From positions 91,085 to 155,084 of the forward strand of contig DASWII010000009.1 of the NCBI GenBank assembly GCA_036397755.1: DNA of 64,000 nt, in the 5' to 3' direction. The notes beneath the pieces were generated by a model. It was not told the DNA's origin and ran no database searches. It saw only the letters and a list, made by a program, of their open reading frames with translations. This document shows positions 41,866 through 49,238 of this stretch, piece after piece. Origin of the DNA: CAMYLY01 sp036397755. GTDB lineage: Bacteria > Gemmatimonadota > Gemmatimonadetes > Gemmatimonadales > GWC2-71-9. Position numbers and translations under genes: made by a program. Within the stretch, counting starts at the first letter, position 1; each line of letters opens with the position of its first letter.

Positions 41866-43770
41866 TTACACCCCCCAGGCGAGCCGGTCATGGATGGCCG
41901 CGAGAATCCGGCCGGGTCGAAGCGGTTCGCCCGGCACACGCGTCCAGCAATCGATGTCCACCAGTGTGTTGGCGCGGAGCAGCCAGGCCAGCTGGCCACG
42001 CCGGCGGTTCTCATCGGTGATCATCGGGTCGAACGGTTCGTCGCTGAAGTTGATCTCGATCGTCATGACCCGTTTGAACCCGGCGAAGATCTCGCGCAGC
42101 CCGGGTTCCATCGGTGACATGAATCGGAGGTGCAACGAGGAGACGGACGCTCCAGCCGCGCGCGCGCGATCCACGGCTTCCTCGATCGCCCCCTTGGTGC
42201 TGCCCCAGCCGACGACCAGCAAATCGCCGGTCTCGTCACCGTACACGGAGGGTCGCTGGAGCATCTGCTGCAGCGCCGCCAGCTTGCGGCTCCGCATGGC
42301 CGACCCGCGCTGGTTCACGTCCGGGTGGTGCGCCACGTGACTCTCTTCGTCGTGCGCCAGGCCCGTCGCGGTATACATGCCGTCGGCCCGGCCGGGCATG
42401 ATACGTTTCGACAGCCCGGTCTCCACGTCCCACTCGTAGGGGCGCGTCCCGTTGTCCACGGGCGACAAATCGATTGGGGCCGCCTGCCAGCGCTCGTTGA
42501 GTTGCGGGCGGGCAAACGGCTGGACGCCCGTCGCGAGATTGGCGTCGGACAGGACGATGACCACCGTGCGGAACGCTTCCGCGATCCGGCGCGCGGCGAT
42601 CATCACGTGGAAGCACTCCTCGATCGTCGCGGGTGCGACCACAACGTGAGGCGCGTCTCCCGGCTGGCCGAAGATCGCCGCCAGCAGGTCGGCCTGCTCC
42701 ACCTTGGTGGGCAGTCCGGTGCTCGGCCCGCCACGCTGCACGTCCACCAGCACGAGCGGGATCTCCATCATCACCGCGAGCCCGATGAACTCCGTCTTCA
42801 AGGCGAGTCCCGGGCCCGACGTGATGGTGAACGCCGTCTTACCGGCGTACGAGGCGCCGATGGCGACGCCCGCGGCGGCGATCTCGTCTTCCGCTTGGTG
42901 GACGATGCCGCCGTGCCGCTCGAAGATGTCTCCGAGGTAGTGGGAGACCGAGGTCGCGGGCGTGATGGGATACATCGCGCAGAGTTCCATGCCCGACGCG
43001 ATGGCGCCCATGGCCACCGCCTGGTTCCCGTTCATCACCACCTTGGGCGTCGCATCTGCATGGCTGGGGACGTCGATCCGGATGTCCATATTGTCCTCGG
43101 CCCAATGGAGTCCGGCCTCGAACAGGTCGACATTACTCTTGAAAACTTCCTCGGACTTCTTACGGAACGCGTCGGCGATCAGCTCGATGATCTTCTCGGG
43201 ATCGCGATCGTACACGTAGGCCAGGAGACCGAGGGCGAACATGTTCTTGCCGCGCCGTGCGTCGTCCACGATCTGGAGGCATTGTTCCTCCATCGGGACG
43301 CGGATGAACCGGTAGTGCCGGTTGCCCATCTCGGCCATCGCCTCGGTCCACGCCGTCCGGATTTCCGGATTCGTGTGGTCGGCCCACATGTCTTCGATGA
43401 GGATGATCGCGTCGTCGGCCAGCGCATCGAGCCGGTGGCGGGACAGCAGTACTTGCTCGTTGAATGCGACCACCAGGTCCGCGGCGTCCCCCCCGTTCGT
43501 GACGGGTTCCGTGCCGATCCGGATCCGGTTGCCGCTCGCCGAGCCGGGCGTGCGGGCGGGCGGTTGGATCTCCGCGGGGATGATCTCGACCGTCCAGACC
43601 CCGTTGCCCATGCGCGCCGAGACCCGGCCGAAGATCTGCCCGCACTTTTGGGCGCCTTCACCGGAATCGGAGACGATCTCGACCGTATGCTCGGGTACGC
43701 GGAGGATGGTCGGGGCCGGGGTAGCAACGGCCGCCGCTCGCGGGGTGGTGATCGGAGGCGAAACAGGCAT
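41866..43770 (-). CDS. korA: 2-oxoacid:ferredoxin oxidoreductase, fused gamma-alpha subunit
   Basis: The 634-residue protein fuses the gamma domain (residues about 30-205, 'SGEGAQKCGQIFGRVSARMG', 'LVVAFNEQVLL') to the alpha domain (about 230-634, 'NGNQAVAMGAIASGMELCAMYPITPATSVSHYLGD', 'EDEIAAAGVAIGASYAGKTAFTITSGPGLALK', 'VQRGGPSTGLPTKVEQADL'). It pairs with korB to reduce ferredoxin. ATG 43770 fits the family. It starts the long minus-strand operon; the 225 bases between it and the tRNA hold its promoter, but I could not pick a clear one. Confidence 0.94.
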   Translation of the reverse strand: MPVSPPITTPRAAAVATPAPTILRVPEHTVEIVSDSGEGAQKCGQIFGRVSARMGNGVWTVEIIPAEIQPPARTPGSASGNRIRIGTEPVTNGGDAADLVVAFNEQVLLSRHRLDALADDAIILIEDMWADHTNPEIRTAWTEAMAEMGNRHYRFIRVPMEEQCLQIVDDARRGKNMFALGLLAYVYDRDPEKIIELIADAFRKKSEEVFKSNVDLFEAGLHWAEDNMDIRIDVPSHADATPKVVMNGNQAVAMGAIASGMELCAMYPITPATSVSHYLGDIFERHGGIVHQAEDEIAAAGVAIGASYAGKTAFTITSGPGLALKTEFIGLAVMMEIPLVLVDVQRGGPSTGLPTKVEQADLLAAIFGQPGDAPHVVVAPATIEECFHVMIAARRIAEAFRTVVIVLSDANLATGVQPFARPQLNERWQAAPIDLSPVDNGTRPYEWDVETGLSKRIMPGRADGMYTATGLAHDEESHVAHHPDVNQRGSAMRSRKLAALQQMLQRPSVYGDETGDLLVVGWGSTKGAIEEAVDRARAAGASVSSLHLRFMSPMEPGLREIFAGFKRVMTIEINFSDEPFDPMITDENRRRGQLAWLLRANTLVDIDCWTRVPGEPLRPGRILAAIHDRLAWGV

Positions 43771-43995
43771 GCAAGGCACTCCCACTCGGTCTGCGTAAGT
43801 GCACACCGGGAGAAGCGCCAGTGGACGGCACACGAACCCTGTTGGTCCCGGACTTCGGGTGACTTCTTAGCGCTCCACCCATCGGCAGCCACCCGGCCGC
43901 CGATTCCTGAACTTCGATTCGATTCTTAGGGTAGCGAGCGACCCGGGAGGCCAAAGGAAAGGGGAGGTGAAGAAAAGTTCAGGCGGGTGCTGACA

Positions 43996-44083
43996 CGGAC
44001 AGGGTGGGATTCGAACCCACGGAACCCTTGCGAGGTTCACACGCTCTCCAGGCGTGTGCCTTCAGCCGCTCGGCCACCTGTCC
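43996..44083 (-). tRNA. tRNA-Ser (anticodon GGA)
   Basis: On the minus strand a 7-bp acceptor stem GGACAGG/CCTGTCC (discriminator G), D arm GCCGAGCGGCTGAAGGC, anticodon arm CACGC-CTGGAGA-GCGTG with anticodon GGA, a long variable arm (ACCTCGCAAGGGTTCC region) and a T arm GTGGGTTCGAATCCCAC are all present. No CCA is encoded. Confidence 0.97.
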
Positions 44084-44203
44084 CATGCCGCAGATTGCGC
44101 AGATGCACGCGAATGCCGCAGGCCGTCCGCGGCCGGTGAACCTTAGCCGGCCGGGGCAAGCGGCTCAAGGGCTCAAGTATCCGTTGGCTCGCCGAATCGA
44201 CGG

Positions 44204-44558
44204 TCACGAGACGCCACGCGGGAGATCGCCGAGAGTGAGGCCGAAGGGGAGGAGGCCCGGGTTCTCGACTTCCAGGCGGTCGTCGAAGGTCGCCAGGCGG
44301 ATCGGGGCGCCCCGCTGGGCGTAGTCGGCATGCGCGATCGCGTTGATGATCGCTCTGGGGACCGCAGCGGGAGGGGCTCCAGCGCTGCATGCGCCGCACC
44401 GGGCCGATGTCGGCGCCGTGGAGCGTGTGCTTCTGAACGAAGGCGATGGCCTCGTCGACCGCGTGCGCCGGCAGCGTGCGAATCTCGGTCCCGTCGGCGA
44501 TATGGCTCCTGTCGGCGCCCGCGAATACCATACGCAATACTGCATGATATCTGGTACC
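44204..44558 (-). pseudogene. Remnant of an ATP-binding/RecG-like (AlbA_2, HATPase_c_4) transcriptional regulator
   Basis: Two frames are needed. 44391-44558 reads '...FAGADRSHIADGTEIRTLPAHAVDEAIAFVQKHTLHGADIGPVRR', and after a frameshift near 44390, the frame ending at 44204 reads 'AIINAIAHADYAQRGAPIRLATFDDRLEVENPGLLPFGLTLGDLPRGVS'. Together these match the middle of the AlbA_2/HATPase_c_4 proteins, usually 450 or more residues. Both ends are missing and no start or DNA-binding part remains. It lies 120 bases from the tRNA gene. Confidence 0.75.
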
Positions 44559-44633
44559 GTTCCGTGCTGTACCGGGAGCGTTGGACCTGCGTGAGCGGGT
44601 CGGAGGGATCGGACACGTGTCGGGCCTGATCAC

Positions 44634-44670
44634 TTGCCTGAAGACCACCATGGTCCTATAATGAGACCAT
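44634..44670 (+). promoter_or_regulatory. Sigma70-type promoter overlapped by a palindromic operator
   Basis: TTGCCT (44634-44639), a 17-base spacer and a perfect TATAAT (44657-44662) lie 6 bases before the antitoxin ATG. The inverted repeat ATGGTC (44650-44655) / GACCAT (44665-44670) brackets the -10 box, an ideal place for autorepression by the antitoxin. Transcription would start at about the ATG itself, giving a leaderless message. Confidence 0.8.
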
Positions 44671-44959
44671 GAAGGCCATCAATGTGAGCGAGCTCAAGGC
44701 CCACTTGAGCCGGTACCTGCGCCTGGCCTCGGGTGGATCGCGGATCGTGGTCAAGGACCGTGACGATCCGATCGCGCAGATCGGGCCGCCGGACCCCGTC
44801 CCCCGGTCTTGGCGCGAGCGCCTGGCCCGGGAGGGCCGCCTGCGCCTGGGCTCCCAGCGGTGGGACGAGCTGGAGATCTCGCCGCTCCCCCGCTCGGTGG
44901 ACATCCAGGCGTCCCTTCGTGCCGTGCGAGAGGATCCGCATGAAGTACGTGGACGCTAG
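44669..44959 (+). CDS. Type II antitoxin, Phd/YefM family
   Basis: The 96-residue protein starts 'MKAINVSELKAHLSRYLRLASGGSRIVVKDRDDPIAQIGP', the Phd/YefM DNA-binding fold, followed by a basic toxin-binding tail. It should neutralise the PIN toxin encoded in the next frame (20-base overlap) and repress its own promoter through the palindrome at 44650-44670. It overlaps that palindrome at its first codon. Confidence 0.88.
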   Translation: MKAINVSELKAHLSRYLRLASGGSRIVVKDRDDPIAQIGPPDPVPRSWRERLAREGRLRLGSQRWDELEISPLPRSVDIQASLRAVREDPHEVRGR

Positions 44960-45374
44960 CGCCATACTGAGGGTGGTGTTCCTGGAGCCGGGCCCAACCG
45001 TCCCCCTTGCGGCCGAGGACCGGGTCGTTTCCTCGCAGATCGTCGAGGTCGAGGCGTTCCGGGCCGTGGATCGGGAGCGGTTGCTGGGCAACCTCGACGA
45101 TGCGCAGACGGCGATCAAGCGCAAAGAGCTATCCGAGTTCCTCGGGATGCTCGACCTTGCGCCGGTGGATGCCGCCGTGCTTGCGCGCGCGAAGGGCTCG
45201 TTCGCGGTCAACGTTCGCGCCCTCGACGCGATTCACGTGGCGACCGCCGAGGTTCTTGCGGCCGAGGCGGAGGGCGAGCCGTTGGAGTTTTGGACGCACG
45301 ATGGGCGTCAGGCCATCGCGGCGCTCTCTCGCGGGCTGAGCGTGCGGGGCAGTGGATCCGCACCGCTGACATAG
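44940..45374 (+). CDS. PIN-domain toxin, VapC-like ribonuclease
   Basis: The 144-residue protein begins MKYVDASAILRVVFLEPG with the first catalytic Asp (residue 5). The other acidic residues of the PIN site are seen in 'VEVEAFRAVDRERL' (Glu), 'ALDAIHVATAEVL' (Asp) and 'FWTHDGRQAIAA' (Asp). It likely cleaves RNA when free of its antitoxin. ATG 44940 follows a GAGAGG site within the antitoxin end. Confidence 0.9.
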   Translation: MKYVDASAILRVVFLEPGPTVPLAAEDRVVSSQIVEVEAFRAVDRERLLGNLDDAQTAIKRKELSEFLGMLDLAPVDAAVLARAKGSFAVNVRALDAIHVATAEVLAAEAEGEPLEFWTHDGRQAIAALSRGLSVRGSGSAPLT

Positions 45375-45488
45375 CAGGCGAGCCGGCGCTCTCACGCCTC
45401 GGAACTGCGGTCACCGGAAACGCGGCGACAAGCTCTGCCAGTCCGCCGGGCTGGCAGCAGATACGTCGTCACCCACGATCCCCTCTTC

Positions 45489-45517
45489 TTGACATTGCGT
45501 GTTACAACATTTATAAT
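45489..45517 (+). promoter_or_regulatory. Near-consensus sigma70 promoter of the marR-like gene
   Basis: TTGACA (45489-45494), a 17-base spacer and TATAAT (45512-45517) form a perfect consensus promoter. The ATG follows 7 bases later without a ribosome site, so the message is probably leaderless. The spacer includes GTGTTACAAC, a possible MarR half-site. Confidence 0.88.
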
Positions 45518-45524
45518 GCTAGTC

Positions 45525-45992
45525 ATGAGCGATGAGCTTCGAGCCGAGATCAAGCAGGGGAGGCCATTTGGCAGTGTCTCCCAGGAGGCATTTCTGAACC
45601 TCATGAGGACCTCCGCAATACTTGACCACGCGTTCGCGGAGGGCATCAAGCCATACGGGGTTACACCGACCCAGTACAACGTCTTGAGGATCCTGCGGGG
45701 GGCGGGTCGGGACGGACTCTGCCGCAACGAAGTGAGAGACCGGATGATCACCCAAGTTCCGGATGCCACACGGCTGCTCGATCGACTCGAAGACGCCGGG
45801 TACGTGGAGCGAAAGAGGGAAGGGGCGGACAGGCGGTTTGTCACAGCCCGTATCACCCGGGCCGGGCTCGATCTGCTGGACAGCATGGATGAGGCGCTTG
45901 CGGTGCTTCACGAACGGCAGCTGGGTCACTTGACCGCCCCGGAGCTGCGCCAGTTGAGCAGGCTGCTCACCAAGGCACGGCGGACTGGATAG
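45525..45992 (+). CDS. MarR-family transcriptional regulator
   Basis: The 155-residue protein is a dimeric winged-helix regulator: 'EAFLNLMRTSAILDHAFAEGIKPYGVTPTQYNVLRILRGAG' (dimer helices), 'LCRNEVRDRMITQVPDATRLLDRLEDAGYVERKREGADRRFVTARITRAGLDLL' (recognition helix and wing). It most likely controls itself and the yceI-like gene 65 bases downstream, since both promoters carry GTGTTA-type sequences. The inducer is not known; no Cys that would suggest OhrR-type sensing is prominent except Cys in 'GLCRNE'. Confidence 0.92.
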   Translation: MSDELRAEIKQGRPFGSVSQEAFLNLMRTSAILDHAFAEGIKPYGVTPTQYNVLRILRGAGRDGLCRNEVRDRMITQVPDATRLLDRLEDAGYVERKREGADRRFVTARITRAGLDLLDSMDEALAVLHERQLGHLTAPELRQLSRLLTKARRTG

Positions 45993-46009
45993 AGAGGGTT
46001 TTTTTTCGA

Positions 46010-46043
46010 TTGATAAGTGTTATACCACACAGAGATACAACAC
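46010..46043 (+). promoter_or_regulatory. Putative promoter and MarR operator of yceI
   Basis: TTGATA at 46010-46015 with GATACA at 46034-46039 (18-base spacer) is a weak promoter. An imperfect inverted repeat GTGTTATA (46017-46024) / TACAACAC (46036-46043) overlaps it, and GTGTTA also lies in the promoter of the MarR gene. Confidence 0.5.
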
Positions 46044-46057
46044 CTAAGGAGGATGAC

Positions 46058-46624
46058 ATGACGACGACAATCACGGGTGCGCCGAGCACGGTCGCGACCA
46101 CGTGGGAGGTGGACCCCGCGCACACCCAGGTGGAGTTCGAGGTGAAGCACATGATGTTCGCGAAGGTACGAGGCCGGTTCACCGACGTGGCGGGTTCGCT
46201 CGCCATCGGCCCCGAGGGCGAGAACGCACTATCCCGCGCGTCGGTGGTGATCCGTGCCGGCAGCATCGACACCGGTCAGACCCAGCGTGACGAGCACCTC
46301 CGTTCCCCCGATTTCTTCGACGCGGAGCGTTTTCCCGAGCTGACGTTCGAGAGTCGCGCGGTAATCCGTGATGGCGACCACCTCGTCATTCCCGGCGCAT
46401 TGACGATTCGCGACGTAACGCGTGAGGTGGAACTCGAGGTCGAGGAGACTGGCGAGGGAATCGACCCCTGGGGCAACGAGCGCATCGGCTTCGCCGCCAA
46501 GACCACGATCGATCGGCGCGATTTCGGCTTGACATGGAATCAGGCGCTCGAGGCGGGTGGGATCCTCGTCGGGAACGAGGTTCGCATCCGCATCGAGGTA
46601 CAGGCGATTCGTTCGGACGCTTGA
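46058..46624 (+). CDS. YceI family lipid-binding protein
   Basis: The 188-residue lipocalin-like protein starts at ATG 46058 behind a strong AAGGAGG site. 'WEVDPAHTQVEFEVKHMMFAKVRGRFTDVAGSL', 'IDTGQTQRDEHLRSPDFFDAERFPELTFESR', 'GALTIRDVTREVELEVE' and 'GFAAKTTIDRRDFGLTWN' are YceI hallmarks. The family binds polyprenyl-type lipids. No signal peptide is present, so this member is cytosolic. The MarR gene lies just upstream. Confidence 0.93.
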   Translation: MTTTITGAPSTVATTWEVDPAHTQVEFEVKHMMFAKVRGRFTDVAGSLAIGPEGENALSRASVVIRAGSIDTGQTQRDEHLRSPDFFDAERFPELTFESRAVIRDGDHLVIPGALTIRDVTREVELEVEETGEGIDPWGNERIGFAAKTTIDRRDFGLTWNQALEAGGILVGNEVRIRIEVQAIRSDA

Positions 46625-46685
46625 TCGGAACCGGTGAAGCAACGCCGCGCGGCGCCATGCCCTAACGGGGCTGGCTGGCCTCCAC

Positions 46686-46982
46686 CTACCCGCCGGCCAG
46701 CGCGCCCACCACCAGCAACGGCTCCTCTCCCGACGCCACCGCCGCGGGCAACGCCGCCTCCGGCGGTTGGTGCGATACATCCTGGCCGCACGCGAAGTAG
46801 CGAATGAACGGCCGCCGTTCCCGCGAAGCCGCGTCGCGGATCGTCCCCCGCAGCGTGGGATGTTGGATCTCGAGCGCGTCGAGCACGGACGCCGTCGTCG
46901 CGGGGCCTTCGACCTCCAGCCTTATCTCACGATCGACGCGAGCCAGGATCTGAAGGTGCGGTGGCAGGACGACCCGGATCAC
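46686..46982 (-). CDS. MoaD/ThiS-like ubiquitin-fold protein with C-terminal Gly-Gly
   Basis: The 98-residue protein starts at GTG 46982, overlapping the stop of the beta-propeller gene (GTGA). 'VIRVVLPPHLQILARVDREIRLEVEGPATTASVLDALEIQHPTLRG' has the beta-grasp pattern, and it ends 'EEPLLVVGALAGG', with the C-terminal Gly-Gly used for adenylation and thiocarboxylate formation in MoaD and ThiS. No E1-like adenylase or molybdopterin gene is adjacent. Its role with the propeller protein is unknown. Confidence 0.8.
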   Translation of the reverse strand: MIRVVLPPHLQILARVDREIRLEVEGPATTASVLDALEIQHPTLRGTIRDAASRERRPFIRYFACGQDVSHQPPEAALPAAVASGEEPLLVVGALAGG

Positions 46983-48094
46983 GGCAGCGTTTGCACCTCG
47001 ACGGAGAGCACCGCCGGGAGATCCCGCACGATCGGCGTCCAACTGTCGCCGGCGTCCGATGACGCGTACACCTGTCCGCCCGTGGTGCCGAAGTACACGC
47101 CACACGGATCGAGCGCGTCGATCGCCATGGCGTCTCGCAGCACGTTGACATAGCAGTCGCGCTGCGGGAGCCCGTGCGTGAGCGCTTCCCACTCGTTGCC
47201 GCCGCTGCGGCTGCGGTAGACCCGGAGCTTCCCGTCGGGCGGGTAGTGCTCCGAGTCACTCTTGATCGGCACGACGTAGACCGTGTCGGGCTCATGCGCG
47301 TGCACGTCGATCACGAAGCCGAAGTCGGACGGTAGGTCGCCGCTCACCTCAGTCCACGAATCGCCCGCGTCGTCACTGCGCATCACGTCCCAGTGCTTCT
47401 GCATGAACAGCACGTTGGGCCGCTCACGGTGCAGGGCGATCCGATGCACGCAATGGCCCACCTCGGCGGTGGGGTCCGGGATGTACTGCGACACCAAGCC
47501 CCGATTGATCGGTTTCCAGCTCGCGCCGCCGTCGTCGGTCCGAAACGCTCCGGCCGCCGAGATGGCAACGAACACGCGCTGGTCGTTCGTAGGGTCGAAC
47601 AGGATAGTGTGCAGGCACATTCCGCCGGCGCCGGGCTGCCAGGCCGATCCGGTGTTGTGCTTGCGCAGTCCGGAGACCTCTTGCCACGTCTGACCACCAT
47701 CGGACGAGCGGAACAGAGCCGCATCCTCCACCCCGGCATAGACGATATCGGGATCGGTGCGCGACGGCTCGAAGTGCCACACCCGCTTGAACTCCCACGG
47801 GTGTGGCTTGCCGTCGTACCACTGGTGCGTGCCCGGCACGCCGTCGTACGCGAACTCGTTGCCCACCGTCTCCCACGTGCTGCCGCCGTCGCTCGAGCGC
47901 TGGATCACTTGCCCGAACCAGTCGCTGCATTGCGACGCGTACACGCGATCGGGGTCGGCGGGTGATCCCCGCACGTGGAAGATCTCCCAGCCGCCGAAAT
48001 GCGGGCCGGCGATATCCCACGTGTCGCGTTTGCCGTCCGCCGTGAGCACGAACGCGCCCTTTCGCGTGCCAACGAGCACCCGCACCTTGGTCAT
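46979..48094 (-). CDS. BNR/sortilin-type beta-propeller protein (exo-alpha-sialidase-like fold)
   Basis: The 371-residue protein begins 'MTKVRVLVGTRKGAFVLTADG' with no signal peptide and contains repeated Asp-box motifs: 'SSDGGSTWETV', 'SSDGGQTWQEV', 'TDDGGASWKPI', 'SDDAGDSWTEV' and 'SSDAGDSWTPI'. These are the hallmarks of BNR/VPS10 propellers. Sialidase catalytic residues are not evident, so annotation as a sialidase would be unsafe. It is translationally coupled to the MoaD-like gene. Confidence 0.85.
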   Translation of the reverse strand: MTKVRVLVGTRKGAFVLTADGKRDTWDIAGPHFGGWEIFHVRGSPADPDRVYASQCSDWFGQVIQRSSDGGSTWETVGNEFAYDGVPGTHQWYDGKPHPWEFKRVWHFEPSRTDPDIVYAGVEDAALFRSSDGGQTWQEVSGLRKHNTGSAWQPGAGGMCLHTILFDPTNDQRVFVAISAAGAFRTDDGGASWKPINRGLVSQYIPDPTAEVGHCVHRIALHRERPNVLFMQKHWDVMRSDDAGDSWTEVSGDLPSDFGFVIDVHAHEPDTVYVVPIKSDSEHYPPDGKLRVYRSRSGGNEWEALTHGLPQRDCYVNVLRDAMAIDALDPCGVYFGTTGGQVYASSDAGDSWTPIVRDLPAVLSVEVQTLP

Positions 48095-48257
48095 CGTTTC
48101 TCCTCGTGAGCGCTCCGCAGCCGAGTGTTCCCTAATCAGTCACTCGTGATCGCAGAAAGATGCCCTCCATTCGGGACCGCGCAACCAGAAGGTGCTCCGG
48201 ACTCGCCCGGCGCTCATATTGAGGTCGTGAACGCCTTCCGCGATCGGAGACGCACGA

Positions 48258-49238
48258 GTGAACACCGTCTTACCGCTTGACCGGATCAAAGAACTGGTCG
48301 ATGTGCCGCAGTTGATCGAGGACATCGCGGCGGGCTTCGTCCTCTACTCACAGGGCCGGGTGCAGGTCCCGCCCGTGGGGTTCCTGCATTTCGACGATCC
48401 GCCGGGCGACGTGCACATCAAGTACGGATCCGTCACAGGTGGCGAGTTCTACGTCATGAAGATGGCGTCGGCGTTTCCCGACAACGAGACACGTGGGCTC
48501 CCGGTCGGCAACGGCGTGATTCTCGTCTTCAGTCAGACGACCGGTGCGTTGGACTTGGTGCTGTTGGACGAGGGCTGGCTCACCGACCTCCGGACCGCGG
48601 CGGCAGGGGCCGTGGTGGCAAGGCATCTGGCGCCATCGATCGTCAGTCACATCGGCATTGTGGGGACGGGCGTGCAAGCGGCACTGCAACTGGAGCTGCT
48701 ACGGCACGTGGTGGACTGCCGGAGCTGCATCATCTGGGGACGCGACAGCGCCAAGGTTTGTGCACTGATCGAGCGGCTGCACGCGAAGCCGCACTTCCGA
48801 GCTTGGGACCTGGAGCTGCAGGCGGCGCCCGATCTCGGGGCCCTGACGTCCCAGTGCGAACTCATCGTCACGACGACGTCGGCGCGCACTCCTCTCATTC
48901 GCGCCGACCAGATACGACCGGGCACGCATATCACCGCGGTGGGTTCGGACGATCACGGGAAACAGGAGCTGGAAGCGGCGCTGTTGGGCAAGGCTGACGT
49001 CGTGGTTGCCGACAGCGTCGCCCAGTGCGTCGACCACGGCGAGTGCTTCCATGCCGTGCGAGCAGGCGTGCTGGACGAGGGCGCCATTCGCGAGTTGGGT
49101 GCGGTGATCGACAATCCGACCTTGGGAAGGACGGATGACCGCCAGATCACCGTCGCCGATCTGACTGGTGTCGCGATTCAGGATATTCAGATTGCCGCGA
49201 TGGTGAGCCGCGCGTTCTACCGAAGAGAGACGCGATGA
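48258..49238 (+). CDS. Ornithine cyclodeaminase/mu-crystallin family protein
   Basis: The 326-residue NAD(P)-dependent enzyme has 'VHIKYGSVTGGEFYVMKMASAFPDN' (substrate site Lys), 'LLDEGWLTDLRTAAAGAVVARHLA' and the Rossmann motif 'GIVGTGVQAALQLELL' near residue 130, then 'THITAVGSDDHGKQELEAALL'. The family includes ornithine cyclodeaminase, ketimine reductases and EutC of ectoine utilisation. Its coupling to a PLP dehydratase (4-base overlap) recalls the eutB-eutC pair, but the substrate is not certain. Confidence 0.88.
   Translation: MNTVLPLDRIKELVDVPQLIEDIAAGFVLYSQGRVQVPPVGFLHFDDPPGDVHIKYGSVTGGEFYVMKMASAFPDNETRGLPVGNGVILVFSQTTGALDLVLLDEGWLTDLRTAAAGAVVARHLAPSIVSHIGIVGTGVQAALQLELLRHVVDCRSCIIWGRDSAKVCALIERLHAKPHFRAWDLELQAAPDLGALTSQCELIVTTTSARTPLIRADQIRPGTHITAVGSDDHGKQELEAALLGKADVVVADSVAQCVDHGECFHAVRAGVLDEGAIRELGAVIDNPTLGRTDDRQITVADLTGVAIQDIQIAAMVSRAFYRRETR

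Noticed and set aside
45489..45524. TTG at 45489 as the start of the marR-like gene
   Set aside because: That TTG is the -35 box of a consensus promoter; the ATG at 45525 is the natural start.
46979..48094. Calling the Asp-box propeller a sialidase
   Set aside because: Asp-box motifs are shared by many propellers, and no sialidase catalytic Arg triad or signal peptide could be identified.
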